The notes beneath the pieces are model-generated. The model was not told where the DNA came from and did not search any database. It was given only the letters and a program-made list of their open reading frames with translations. 64,000 nucleotides of DNA, from contig JADZCN010000113.1 in NCBI GenBank assembly GCA_020851565.1, forward strand, positions 62,001 to 126,000, in the 5' to 3' direction. Shown piece by piece: positions 48,531 to 57,429 of this stretch (within the stretch, counting starts at the first letter, position 1; each line of letters starts with the position of its first letter). The translations under genes and the position numbers were made by a program. Source of the stretch: Acidobacteriota bacterium. Lineage in GTDB: Bacteria > Acidobacteriota > Vicinamibacteria > Vicinamibacterales > UBA2999.

Positions 48531-48560
48531 CGTGGGCGCGCGGCAGACCGAGGGGATCAC

Positions 48561-49427
48561 ATGCTGTTGATCGCGGGATTGATCGTCGTCGTGGGCTCGG
48601 TGGTGGGTGGATACCTGATGGCAGGCGGCCACCTGCTCCTCCTGCTGCAGCCGTCCGAGTTCGTCATCATCGGCGGCGCCGCCGCCGGCAGCCTGCTGAT
48701 CAGCACGCCGCCGAAGGTCCTGGCCAAGCTGCTGGCCCAGTGCCGCCTCCTGCTCGCACCCGGGCTGACGGCGAAGGACTACGCCGACCTGCTGGCGATG
48801 CTGTACCAGGTGTTCCGCCAGGCGCAGTCTGGCATCATGACCCTGGAGCCGCACTTCGAGAACCCCGAGCAGAGCAGTATCCTCTCGAAGTACCCGCGGT
48901 TCCTCGCCCGCCACCACTCGGTGGCGTTCCTCGCCGACTCCATCAAGGTCATCATCGTCGGCGGCATGCACCCGCACGATCTCGAGGCGCTCATGGACGA
49001 GGACCTCCAGGTGCACCACGCGAGCGAGACCAGCCCCGCGGGCGCGCTGACCAAGGTGGCCGACGCGCTGCCCGGCCTTGGCATCGTCGCCGCGGTGCTC
49101 GGTATCGTCATCACGATGCAGGCCATCGACGGCCCGCCGGAGGAGATCGGGCATCACGTCGGCGCGGCGCTGGTCGGCACGTTCCTCGGCATTCTCATGT
49201 CGTACGGCTTTGCGCAACCCATCGCCACGAGTCTGGAGCACCGCGTGCACCAGGACGGCTACTACGAGCTCTGCATCAAGGCGGGCGTGATGGCGACCTT
49301 CAAGGGCCTGCCGCCGGCCATCGCCGTGGAGTTTGCGCGGCGCGTGCTGCCCCATGATGTCCGTCCGAGCTTCGAGGAAACCGAGCGGCTGTGCCGGGCC
49401 TCGCGCTCCGAGCAGGCGGCGGCCTGA
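48561..49427 (+). CDS. motA: Flagellar stator protein MotA (copy 2)
   Basis: ALPGLGIVAAVLGIVITMQAIDGPPEEIGHHVGAALVGTFLGILMSYGFAQPIATSLEH. Confidence 0.96.
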   Translation: MLLIAGLIVVVGSVVGGYLMAGGHLLLLLQPSEFVIIGGAAAGSLLISTPPKVLAKLLAQCRLLLAPGLTAKDYADLLAMLYQVFRQAQSGIMTLEPHFENPEQSSILSKYPRFLARHHSVAFLADSIKVIIVGGMHPHDLEALMDEDLQVHHASETSPAGALTKVADALPGLGIVAAVLGIVITMQAIDGPPEEIGHHVGAALVGTFLGILMSYGFAQPIATSLEHRVHQDGYYELCIKAGVMATFKGLPPAIAVEFARRVLPHDVRPSFEETERLCRASRSEQAAA

Positions 49428-49429
49428 CG

Positions 49430-50287
49430 ATGAAGTCCACACCTGTCGTCATCGTCAAGAAGAAGGCGGCCCACCACGGCGGCCACCACGGCGGGGCATG
49501 GAAGGTGGCCTACGCCGACTTCGTCACCGCGATGATGGCGTTCTTCCTGGTCATGTGGCTCGTGACACAGAGCAAGGAGGTACGGGCCTCGGTCGCCGGC
49601 TACTTCCGGGACCCCGGCGTGTTCGACTATCAGCGATCCACGGGCATGCTGCCGGGCGGGCGGCCGGGTGTGGAGCCCGGCGGCGCGCCGACACCGGTGC
49701 CGCCGCCCGACGCGCAGGCGCTGCTCCAGGAGCAGCGGATCCTGGCGGGCGCCGCCGCGCACATCCGCGAGCGCCTGGCCCAGAGCCCGGGGCTGGCCAC
49801 GCTGGTCGACCAGATCGAGTTCACCCTGACGTCCGAGGGCCTCAAGATCGACCTCGTCGAGCGGGCCGACTCGAGCTTCTTCGACAGCGGCAGCGCCGAG
49901 CTGCGGGGCGAGAGCGAGCGCATCCTCCAGATCATCGCGGGCGAGCTCGCAGCGCTCGAGAACGAAGTGGTGGTCGAGGGGCACACCGACCGGCGGCCCT
50001 ACGCGGACGGCGCGCGCTACGGCAACTGGGAGCTGTCGGCCGATCGTGCCAACGCCGCCCGCCGTGCCATGCAGCGCGCGGGCCTGGCCGAGAGCCACGT
50101 GCGGGGCGTGCGTGGGTTCGCCGACACCCAGCTGCGGCTGAAGGACAGCCCGCTCGACCCGCGCAACCGGCGCGTGTCGATCGTCGTCCGGAGCCAGGCC
50201 GCGGCGGCGCTCGACGCGGCGATCCGCGCGGGGCAGGAGCCGCCGGCCGCGACGGACGCTCCCGTGCCGGCGCCCCCCCAGGACTGA
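49430..50287 (+). CDS. motB: Flagellar stator protein MotB (copy 2)
   Basis: VVIVKKKAAHHGGHHGGAWKVAYADFVTAMMAFFLVMWLVTQSKEVRASVAGYFRDPGVF; OmpA core VVEGHTDRRPYADGARYGNWELSADRANAARRAM. Confidence 0.96.
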   Translation: MKSTPVVIVKKKAAHHGGHHGGAWKVAYADFVTAMMAFFLVMWLVTQSKEVRASVAGYFRDPGVFDYQRSTGMLPGGRPGVEPGGAPTPVPPPDAQALLQEQRILAGAAAHIRERLAQSPGLATLVDQIEFTLTSEGLKIDLVERADSSFFDSGSAELRGESERILQIIAGELAALENEVVVEGHTDRRPYADGARYGNWELSADRANAARRAMQRAGLAESHVRGVRGFADTQLRLKDSPLDPRNRRVSIVVRSQAAAALDAAIRAGQEPPAATDAPVPAPPQD

Positions 50288-50299
50288 GCCGTGCGGGTC

Positions 50300-50327
50300 T
50301 CAAGCTTCCCATCCCGGCAGCCGAATA
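50300..50327 (+). promoter_or_regulatory. Candidate sigma28 promoter TCAAG-N15-GCCGAATA directly upstream of cheY
   Basis: tcaagcttcccatcccggcagccgaata. Confidence 0.45.
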
Positions 50328-50334
50328 CACTACC

Positions 50335-50697
50335 GTGAAGATCCTCATCGTCGACGACAGCAACATGATGCGCGCCATGGTCAAGCGCACACTGGGCCAG
50401 GCCGGCTTCACCGGCCATGAACTGGCCGAGGCGCCCGACGGCGCGGCCGCGCTCGACTACCTGACCGGCAACCCGGTGGACATCGTGTTGTCGGACTGGA
50501 ACATGCCGAACATGAACGGCATCGACCTGCTGCGGTCCCTCAGGTCCGCCGGCAACGGCGTGACGTTCGTCTTCGTCACCTCCGAGGGCACGCCGGAGAT
50601 GCGGGCGCTCGCCTCCGACGCCGGTGCGGTCGGCATGATCGAGAAGCCCTTCACGCCCGAGGCGTTCAAGCACGTGCTCGGCGGGCTCATCGGCTGA
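50335..50697 (+). CDS. CheY-type single-domain response regulator
   Basis: MKILIVDDSNMMRAMVKRTLGQAG...DIVLSDWNMPNMNGIDLLRSLR...MIEKPFTPEAF; GTG start. Confidence 0.92.
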   Translation: MKILIVDDSNMMRAMVKRTLGQAGFTGHELAEAPDGAAALDYLTGNPVDIVLSDWNMPNMNGIDLLRSLRSAGNGVTFVFVTSEGTPEMRALASDAGAVGMIEKPFTPEAFKHVLGGLIG

Positions 50698-50731
50698 CGC
50701 CGGCCACTCGCACGAGAAGGCGCGATCAGCC

Positions 50732-52039
50732 ATGCCGACCCAGGCACTCATCGTCGACCAGGCCAGCGGCGTGCGCAGCCTCTTTGCGCGCGTCCTCCGC
50801 TCGCTCAACTGCGTCACCCACGAGGCGGCGGACGGCGGCGAGGCCGTCGAGGTCCTCCAGTCCACCGACATCAACCTGGCGGTCATCGAGGCCGAGGCGG
50901 GGCTGCTCTCGGGCATCGACCTCCTGCGGGTGCTCCGCGAGTCCGAACCGTACGCGAACCTGCCGGTGGTCATCGTCACGACAGGCGCCGATCGCGACAC
51001 CGTCACCGAGATGGTGAAGCTCGGCGCCGCCGACTGCCTGACCAAGCCGTTCGACGTCGAGCTCATCAAGACGCGCCTGCAACGCCTCATCAAGTCGATT
51101 TCGGCGGCGGGGGCGCTGCCGACGACCCCCAGCTCGGGACCCGGCACGTCGGGGTCCGCGCTCATCGTGGACAAGAATCCCGAGTTCCGGCACTTCGTGG
51201 CCAACTGCCTGATGGCCACGTACGCGACCACCCAGATGGAGAGCGGCCTCGACGCCCTGCGCGCCTGCCAGGTGCGCAAGTTCTCGGTACTGGTGATGGG
51301 AAGCGACACGGGCCTGTTGACGCCGCGGCTGCTCGCGCGCCGGCTGCGCCGCCAATCGAGCCTGGGGGACATGCGCGTCGTGCTCGTGGCGCCGAAAGGC
51401 GCCGCGAAGGAGCTGGCCGACCCCACCGCCTTCGACGCGATCATGCACCGCACGTTCGTGCCCGAGGAGTTCGCGCAGCAGTTCCGCCAGCTGTTCGCCC
51501 GCTCGCAGTCCGGCGAGGCGGGCGTCATCGACATCGTGCGCGCCACCGTGATCTCGGCCACCGAGCAGGCGCTCGGCATGATGGCCGGCACCGACGTGGC
51601 CCTCGTCAGCGGTGACGACGGCTCGCCGGTGGGGACACTCGAGGCGTCGGTCGTGATGAGCCTGCAGATGGAGCGGGCGGCCATCCGGATGGCGCTCGTC
51701 AGCGAGACCGGCGCCGCCACCCGCATCGCAGCGCGGATGGTCGGCGTGGGCGACGAGGACGTCTCGCCCGAGGACGGTCTGTCGGCGCTCGGCGAGGTGC
51801 TCAACGTCATCGCGGGGCGGGTCAAGTCGCAGATCAGCGCCGACGGCGGGACGATGGCGTTCACCATCCCCAGCCTCCGCACCGTGACGCCAGACGAGGA
51901 GGTCGCCGGCGCGCCGGTCACCCTGCGCTTCGCCTCGGCCGACGGAGCCCTCCGCCTGGCCGTGCGTCTGACCGTCGCCGACGCACGTGAGGGCGACGCG
52001 GCACCGCCGGTAGAAACACCGGCGTCGACCATCGCCTAG
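50732..52039 (+). CDS. Tandem pseudo-receiver (REC-REC) fused to CheX phosphatase-like domain
   Basis: REC1 ALIVDQASG...LAVIEAEAGLLSGIDLLRVL...CLTKPFD; REC2 ALIVDKNPEFRH...SVLVMGSDTGLL; CheX GLSALGEVLNVIAGRVKSQI. Confidence 0.8.
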   Translation: MPTQALIVDQASGVRSLFARVLRSLNCVTHEAADGGEAVEVLQSTDINLAVIEAEAGLLSGIDLLRVLRESEPYANLPVVIVTTGADRDTVTEMVKLGAADCLTKPFDVELIKTRLQRLIKSISAAGALPTTPSSGPGTSGSALIVDKNPEFRHFVANCLMATYATTQMESGLDALRACQVRKFSVLVMGSDTGLLTPRLLARRLRRQSSLGDMRVVLVAPKGAAKELADPTAFDAIMHRTFVPEEFAQQFRQLFARSQSGEAGVIDIVRATVISATEQALGMMAGTDVALVSGDDGSPVGTLEASVVMSLQMERAAIRMALVSETGAATRIAARMVGVGDEDVSPEDGLSALGEVLNVIAGRVKSQISADGGTMAFTIPSLRTVTPDEEVAGAPVTLRFASADGALRLAVRLTVADAREGDAAPPVETPASTIA

Positions 52040-52064
52040 GGTTGCTGAAGAAGCCCGCAAACCT

Positions 52065-52148
52065 GAAGGCAGAAGGCAAGAGGCAGAAGGCACAACGTCG
52101 CAGATCGCCCGGGACGATCGCGTTTCTGCCTTCTGCCTTTTTGCCTTG
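52065..52148. terminator. Large imperfect stem-loop between convergent genes, with (A)GGCAGAAGGCA repeats and a T-run
   Basis: aaggcagaaggcaagaggcagaaggcac ... gtttctgccttctgcctttttgcctt. Confidence 0.6.
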
Positions 52149-52202
52149 TGCCGGGATGGATCGGACCCTTGCCGGGCCGTGTGCAGCGGGCTGAGCTCGC
52201 CG

Positions 52203-53453
52203 TCAGTTCCCTGCGTTGGCCGTGGTGAACTGCTTCACCCACTGCAGCGCGTCCTGGTAGGCGTCGGCCAGCTCCGCGATGTCCAGCGATGCCCGCGCGG
52301 CAGCGGCCCAGGCGGGCTCCCAGTCGCCGCGCTCGTAGTGGACCACCGCGTCGAGCACGCGCCGGGGCGCGTTGTCCTCGCCGAGCAGCGCGCTCCGCAC
52401 CTCGCCGCCGAGCGGCAGCTCCGCAATCGCCACGGGCATCGGCCGCTGGAGCATCACGTCGAGCAGGGACGCCAGCCCCAGGAGGAAGAGCTCCCCGGCG
52501 TGGTCGGGCCCGCCCAGCCTGGCGCCGAGCAGCTCGCACGACCGCCCGCGCAGCACCGCCATGTTGGCCAGCTCGGTCGGCCCGCTGTTCATACTGGTGA
52601 GCAGCCACACCGCTGCCCACTGCCGAATCCGGTTCAGCCCCATGAGGACGACGGCCTCTCGAATGGACTGGATCTCGCGCCGGAGGCCGAAGCCGGCCGA
52701 ATTGACGCAGCGCAGCACGCGGTAGCTCAGGCGCGAGTCCTGCTTGAGCAGCTCTTCCACGTGCATCGCCGAGACGTTGGGGCGGTTGAGGGCCGACACC
52801 AGCCGCATGTGGGCCAGGTGGTTCGGCGGGATGGAGCCGGACTCCAGCGTCTCGGGGCGGCAGAAGTAGTAGCCCTGGAACAGCGCGCACCCGGCCGCCT
52901 TCGCGGCGTCGTGGGCCTCCCGCGTCTCGACCTTCTCTGCCACGACGGTCACGCCACGGCCCTTGAGCGAGGCCACGATGGAACCGAGCCGCTCCGGAGG
53001 GGTGGCCAGCAGGTCGACCTTGGCGTAGGTGACGTACGGCAGGAACGCCTCGCTGGGGGAGCCGGGCTCGTAGTCGTCCACCGCCAGCACATAGCCCTCC
53101 TGGTGCAGGCGGCGGCACGCCTCGATCGTCTCGGGATCCGCGGGAATGTCCTCCAGCAGCTCGAGCACGCTCGCCTCCCGTGGCAGGAGCGAGGCCTTGC
53201 CGTCCACGAGGAGGTCGCGCGTGATGTTGAAGAAGGCTCGACGGCCGGCGGTGAGCGTGTCGAGCCCGATCGACAGGAGCGCGGTGTCGATGACCATGGC
53301 GCTGGCCCGCGACGACGAGCCCGTGCACGACGTGTGGTGCACGGTCTCCCGGAACAGGAGCTCGTAGCCGTGGACGTCGCCTCGGGCGTCCAGCAGAGGC
53401 TGCCGCGCGACCGCGAGACCTTCGGCCGGCACGGTCGCCGAATCGGTAGGCAT
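52203..53453 (-). CDS. EAL-HDOD (YuxH-type) protein with degenerate EAL motif
   Basis: ARQPLLDARGDVHGYELLFRE...FQGYYFCRPE; HDOD LKQDSRLSYRVLRCVNSAGFGLRREIQSIREAVVLMG; start MPTDSATVPAEGL. Confidence 0.85.
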   Translation of the reverse strand: MPTDSATVPAEGLAVARQPLLDARGDVHGYELLFRETVHHTSCTGSSSRASAMVIDTALLSIGLDTLTAGRRAFFNITRDLLVDGKASLLPREASVLELLEDIPADPETIEACRRLHQEGYVLAVDDYEPGSPSEAFLPYVTYAKVDLLATPPERLGSIVASLKGRGVTVVAEKVETREAHDAAKAAGCALFQGYYFCRPETLESGSIPPNHLAHMRLVSALNRPNVSAMHVEELLKQDSRLSYRVLRCVNSAGFGLRREIQSIREAVVLMGLNRIRQWAAVWLLTSMNSGPTELANMAVLRGRSCELLGARLGGPDHAGELFLLGLASLLDVMLQRPMPVAIAELPLGGEVRSALLGEDNAPRRVLDAVVHYERGDWEPAWAAAARASLDIAELADAYQDALQWVKQFTTANAGN

Positions 53454-53462
53454 ACGCCAGGT

Positions 53463-53490
53463 CAATCGGCACTGATGCCCCGGAGGTTGA
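53463..53490 (-). promoter_or_regulatory. Candidate sigma28 promoter TCAAC-N15-GCCGATTG for the EAL-HDOD gene
   Basis: Minus strand TCAACCTCCGGGGCATCAGTGCCGATTG. Confidence 0.45.
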
Positions 53491-53517
53491 GCGCCGGGCC
53501 GCCGATGTCGCCGCCGC

Positions 53518-53544
53518 TCAAGCCGGCGGGGAAACGGCCGATTC
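53518..53544 (+). promoter_or_regulatory. Candidate sigma28 promoter TCAAG-N14-GCCGATTC for the three-kinase operon
   Basis: tcaagccggcggggaaacggccgattc. Confidence 0.6.
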
Positions 53545-53574
53545 CCTGGAAGCCGGGCTCCTGCCTCTCCCCCC

Positions 53575-55110
53575 GTGCAGGACGGACAGCACACGATGAC
53601 GACGACAGCAGCGCGATCGGCAGGCCCCATCCAGTTCGACGCCGCCACGTGGCTCGCCGAGCGGGCGGCGGGCGACATCCTGATGACGCCGGACGGGTGG
53701 ATGACCGAGGCCAACGTGCCGGCGCGACGCCTCTTCCGCTTCCCCGAGGGCCAGACCGCGCGCGGTTTGAACTTCCGGCGGTTCTGCCGCCAGCCGACGC
53801 GGCTGGCCGAGGCCGTCCAGGCCATTCAGGCCGCCGGATACGTTCACAGCTGGGATGCCGACCTCGTGGCCTTCGACGGCTGGCCCGTCTACGCGGTCGT
53901 CAACCTCGCGGGCGACTTCGAAGGCGGGTTCCTCACGGCGGTGCGCGCGCAGCTCTTCGACATCGGCGAGTGGCGGCGCGCCCAGGAGCGCACGCTCTTC
54001 GGCCAGCGCATCGAGGCCATCGGGCGGCTGGCAGGCGGCGTGGCACACGACTTCAACAACCTGCTCACCATCATCAGCGGGCACGCCGAGTGCCTGGCGC
54101 TGGGTATCCCGGACGACAGTCCGTTGAACCGATCGGTCGCCGCCATCCAGGTCTCCGCGACCCGAGCGGCCACGCTGACCCAGAAGCTCCTCTCCTTCGG
54201 ACGGCGGCAGGTGCTGCACCCCCGAGTCATCGACCCGGCCGGACTCGTGCGGACCGTCGCGGCCGACCTCGGCCGCCGCGTGGGCACCCGTGTCTCGATC
54301 CATGTCGAGGCAGCGTCGCCGGCATGGCCGGTGCGCGTCGATCCGGCACAGGCCGAGCGCGCCGTGTCGACGATTGCCGCACACGCCGTCGAGGCGATGG
54401 CCGACGGTGGAACCCTGGTGTTTCGCGTCTCGCACGCCGACATCGGCCCCGAGTGGTCGCCGACACGGGCGTTCGTCAAGCCTGGGCGCTACGCCCGGCT
54501 CGACTTGAGCTGCACGGGCATGACGCTCGATGCCGACCTGCACATCCGCATGTTCGAGCCCTTCTTCCGTGAGAAGAGCGTGGTCCGTGACGGCCTGGGC
54601 CTCGCCGCCGCCTTCGGCCTGGTGAAGCAGACCGGCGGCTACATGTGGCTGGAAGGCGAGCGCCCCGGCGAGACCCTTTTCACGGTGCTGCTGCCGGCGG
54701 TGGCCGAGGAGGGCGGGACGCCCGAGCCGCTCCCGGCCGACACGTCGCCTGGGACCGTCCTCGTCGTGGACGACGACGACGTCCTCCGAAGTCTGGCGGT
54801 CAGGATCGTCGGCCAGCAGGGCTACACCGTGCTCGAGGCGTCCAGCGCCGATGCGGCGCTGCAGGTCGTCCACACCAGGCCCGTCGACGTCGTCATCTCG
54901 GACGTGCTCCTCGACGGGGCACGGAGCGACGACATGGCGGCCGCCCTGCTCGGTGCGCTGCCGAACGTGCGGCTGCTCCGGATTTCGGGGGCACCCGACG
55001 AACCGCCGGCGGATGCCGTCCCGTTCGATCCGGCTCGCGTGACGTTCCTGGAGAAGCCCTTCACCGCAACGCAGCTGGTCGAGCGCGTCCGCGCGCTCAT
55101 GGAGGGATGA
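53575..55110 (+). CDS. PAS-like hybrid histidine kinase with intact H-box and REC but degenerate HATPase domain
   Basis: GRLAGGVAHDFNNLLTIISG intact; N-box RAVSTIAAHAVEAMADGG (Asn lost); G1 LSCTGMTLDADL (DTGxGM lost); REC VVISDVLLDG...LEKPF intact. Confidence 0.85.
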   Translation: MQDGQHTMTTTAARSAGPIQFDAATWLAERAAGDILMTPDGWMTEANVPARRLFRFPEGQTARGLNFRRFCRQPTRLAEAVQAIQAAGYVHSWDADLVAFDGWPVYAVVNLAGDFEGGFLTAVRAQLFDIGEWRRAQERTLFGQRIEAIGRLAGGVAHDFNNLLTIISGHAECLALGIPDDSPLNRSVAAIQVSATRAATLTQKLLSFGRRQVLHPRVIDPAGLVRTVAADLGRRVGTRVSIHVEAASPAWPVRVDPAQAERAVSTIAAHAVEAMADGGTLVFRVSHADIGPEWSPTRAFVKPGRYARLDLSCTGMTLDADLHIRMFEPFFREKSVVRDGLGLAAAFGLVKQTGGYMWLEGERPGETLFTVLLPAVAEEGGTPEPLPADTSPGTVLVVDDDDVLRSLAVRIVGQQGYTVLEASSADAALQVVHTRPVDVVISDVLLDGARSDDMAAALLGALPNVRLLRISGAPDEPPADAVPFDPARVTFLEKPFTATQLVERVRALMEG

Positions 55111-56163
55111 GTGTCACGGCCCCGGAGGCAGGCGCGCCCGCCGGCCATCGCCGCGCCGACCCCCGTTGTCGGCGTGGCGACACCCGCGAATGTGCTGGTG
55201 TCGGCGCCGCTGCACACACCGGCATATGGGGGCAGGACGCCGGCGGATGGCACGCATCTCGCCCTGCCCGCGGCGATGCTGATGCCGCCCCCTCCCGGGA
55301 GGTCGCCCTTCGGTGCGGACCGCTTGCCCGGTCCTCTTGCCCCCGCCGCCCCCCGCCGGCACCCGTCCGTACCCGCCGCACGGGTCGCGAGGTTCGACCT
55401 CGCACGTCGACTCGTGCAGCTCGAAGCAGCCAATCGCGAGCTCGAAACCTTCAGCGACGCAGTCGCGCAGGACCTGCAGGCACCTCTGCGCGAGATATGC
55501 GGATCCGCCGAGCTGCTCGCGTGCGAGGCGGGCTCCACGCTGGGCGAGACGGCCCGGCAGCACCTCGACGACATCACGGGCGCGGCCGCGCGCATGAGCC
55601 GGCTCGTCGGGGCACTGCTGGACCTGTCGCGCGCCGGCCGTGCGCGGCTTCGTGCATCCATCGTGGATCTCGACTTCGTGGTGCACGAGATCGTGTCCGA
55701 TCAGGCGCGGCAGTCGCCCGAGCGCGCCATCGACTGGGTGATCGGGACGTTGCCGGCGGTGCGCGGCGACGCGACGCTGCTCGGCCAGGTGTTCACCAGC
55801 CTGGTGGCCAACGCCGTGAAGTTCACGCAGCCGCGCGCCCGGGCCTGCATCGAGATCGGCACGGCGGCAACGGCCGATGCCGCCGAGGTGGTCGTGTTCG
55901 TCAAGGACAACGGCGTGGGATTCGACATGCGGCACGCCGGGCGCCTGTTCGGCGCATTCGAGCGCCTGCACGCACCCGGCGAGTTCGACGGTGCCGGCGT
56001 CGGCCTCGCCGGCGTCCAGCGCATCGTCGATCGCCACGGCGGCCGTGTATGGGCGACGGCGGCCGTCGGGGAAGGCGCCACCTTCTTCGTCGCGCTGCCC
56101 TGCGGGCAGCCGCGCCCGGCGAGCCAGGCCGCCTTCCTGCCGCGGACGGGTGTGCCGGCATGA
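55111..56163 (+). CDS. HisKA-HATPase protein with phosphoacceptor His replaced by Gln
   Basis: LETFSDAVAQDLQAPLREICGSAELL (canonical VSHDLRAPLR); HATPase SLVANAVKFTQ and VKDNGVGFDMRHAGRLFGAFERLH intact. Confidence 0.82.
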   Translation: MSRPRRQARPPAIAAPTPVVGVATPANVLVSAPLHTPAYGGRTPADGTHLALPAAMLMPPPPGRSPFGADRLPGPLAPAAPRRHPSVPAARVARFDLARRLVQLEAANRELETFSDAVAQDLQAPLREICGSAELLACEAGSTLGETARQHLDDITGAAARMSRLVGALLDLSRAGRARLRASIVDLDFVVHEIVSDQARQSPERAIDWVIGTLPAVRGDATLLGQVFTSLVANAVKFTQPRARACIEIGTAATADAAEVVVFVKDNGVGFDMRHAGRLFGAFERLHAPGEFDGAGVGLAGVQRIVDRHGGRVWATAAVGEGATFFVALPCGQPRPASQAAFLPRTGVPA

Positions 56164-57371
56164 GCGATGCCCACGAGCGCCGCTCGCAGAAGCTCGAAGC
56201 GATGGGACGCCTGGCCGGCGGCATCGCGCACGACTTCAACAACCTGCTCACGGTCATCAACGGGTGCTGCGATCGCCTCATCGCCGCGGTGGACGAAGAC
56301 AGCCCGCTCCGCGCCGACATCGACCTGGCCCAGAAGTCCGGCCGGCGCGCGGCGGATCTCACCCGACAACTGCTCGCGTTCGGCCGCCGGCAGACGCCCG
56401 ACATCCGTCCCATCGACCTGAACGCCCTCGTGCGCGAGGCCATGGGCATCCTGGAGCGCGCGCTCGGCGAACGCACCTCGGTGATCACCGTCCTCGATTC
56501 GGGACTGGGCGCCATCGAGGCCGACCCCGGACAGATCGAGCAGGTTCTCATGAACCTGGCCATCAATGCACGCGACGCGATGCCGCAGGGCGGCACCATC
56601 ACCATCGAGACCTCGAACCTCGATGTGGCGACCGACGATCCTGCCGCCCCGTATTCCCTGCCGCCGGGCGGCTACGTTCAGCTGGCCCTGCACGACACGG
56701 GCCACGGCATGGACGAAGCGACGGCCGCGCAAGTCTTCGAGCCGTTCTTCACGACGAAGGCGCCGGGCCAGGGCACTGGCCTCGGCCTCTCCACCGTCCA
56801 CGGTATCGTCGTCCAGAGCGGCGGCCGGGTGGCCGTCGAGAGCCGCCCCGGACAAGGGACGTCGATGCGGGTGTTCCTGCCGCGCGTGAGGGCCGGGAAC
56901 GCGATGCCGCAGCCCTCGCCGCTGCCGCGGCCGGGGGAACGGGGGCACGAAACGCTGCTCCTGGTGGAAGACGAGGAGTTCGTCCGCGAGCTGGTGCGCG
57001 ACTTCCTGCGGGCAGACGGCTACACGGTCATCGAGGCGCCGAGCGCCGAGGACGCCCTCGGCCTGCTTGCCGACAACCGATTGCGCATCGACCTGCTCAT
57101 CACCGACGTCGTCCTGCCGGGGATCAACGGCGCGGCCCTCGCCGAGCAGCTCAGCCGGCGGATGCCGCACATGCTGGCGCTGTTCATGTCGGGCTACCCC
57201 GGCGACTCGATGTTCGGCGGGGAGGTGTTCGAGCCGGGCACGGCGTTCCTGCCCAAACCCTTCACCCGTCAGACCCTGACGGGCAAGGTCCGCGAGGTGC
57301 TCAACACCCGGACGCCCCCGGCGGCGAGCGCCCATGGCGCCGTCGCCCACGAGCGACGCTCACGTCACTGA
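56160..57371 (+). CDS. Hybrid histidine kinase (HisKA-HATPase-REC), canonical residues
   Basis: GRLAGGIAHDFNNLLTVING; VLMNLAINARDAMPQGG; HDTGHGMDEATAAQVFEPFFTTK; REC LLITDVVLPGINGAAL. Confidence 0.93.
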   Translation: MSDAHERRSQKLEAMGRLAGGIAHDFNNLLTVINGCCDRLIAAVDEDSPLRADIDLAQKSGRRAADLTRQLLAFGRRQTPDIRPIDLNALVREAMGILERALGERTSVITVLDSGLGAIEADPGQIEQVLMNLAINARDAMPQGGTITIETSNLDVATDDPAAPYSLPPGGYVQLALHDTGHGMDEATAAQVFEPFFTTKAPGQGTGLGLSTVHGIVVQSGGRVAVESRPGQGTSMRVFLPRVRAGNAMPQPSPLPRPGERGHETLLLVEDEEFVRELVRDFLRADGYTVIEAPSAEDALGLLADNRLRIDLLITDVVLPGINGAALAEQLSRRMPHMLALFMSGYPGDSMFGGEVFEPGTAFLPKPFTRQTLTGKVREVLNTRTPPAASAHGAVAHERRSRH

Positions 57372-57429
57372 GCGGCGGGGTCACGTCACACGGGGGGGCG
57401 GCCCAACGGTGGCTCGCGCGGGACCGTTG

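Noticed and set aside
52203-53453. EAL-HDOD protein as an active c-di-GMP phosphodiesterase
   Set aside because: The EAL motif reads YELLFRE and lacks the usual catalytic signature, as in YuxH-type proteins; treated as likely non-enzymatic.
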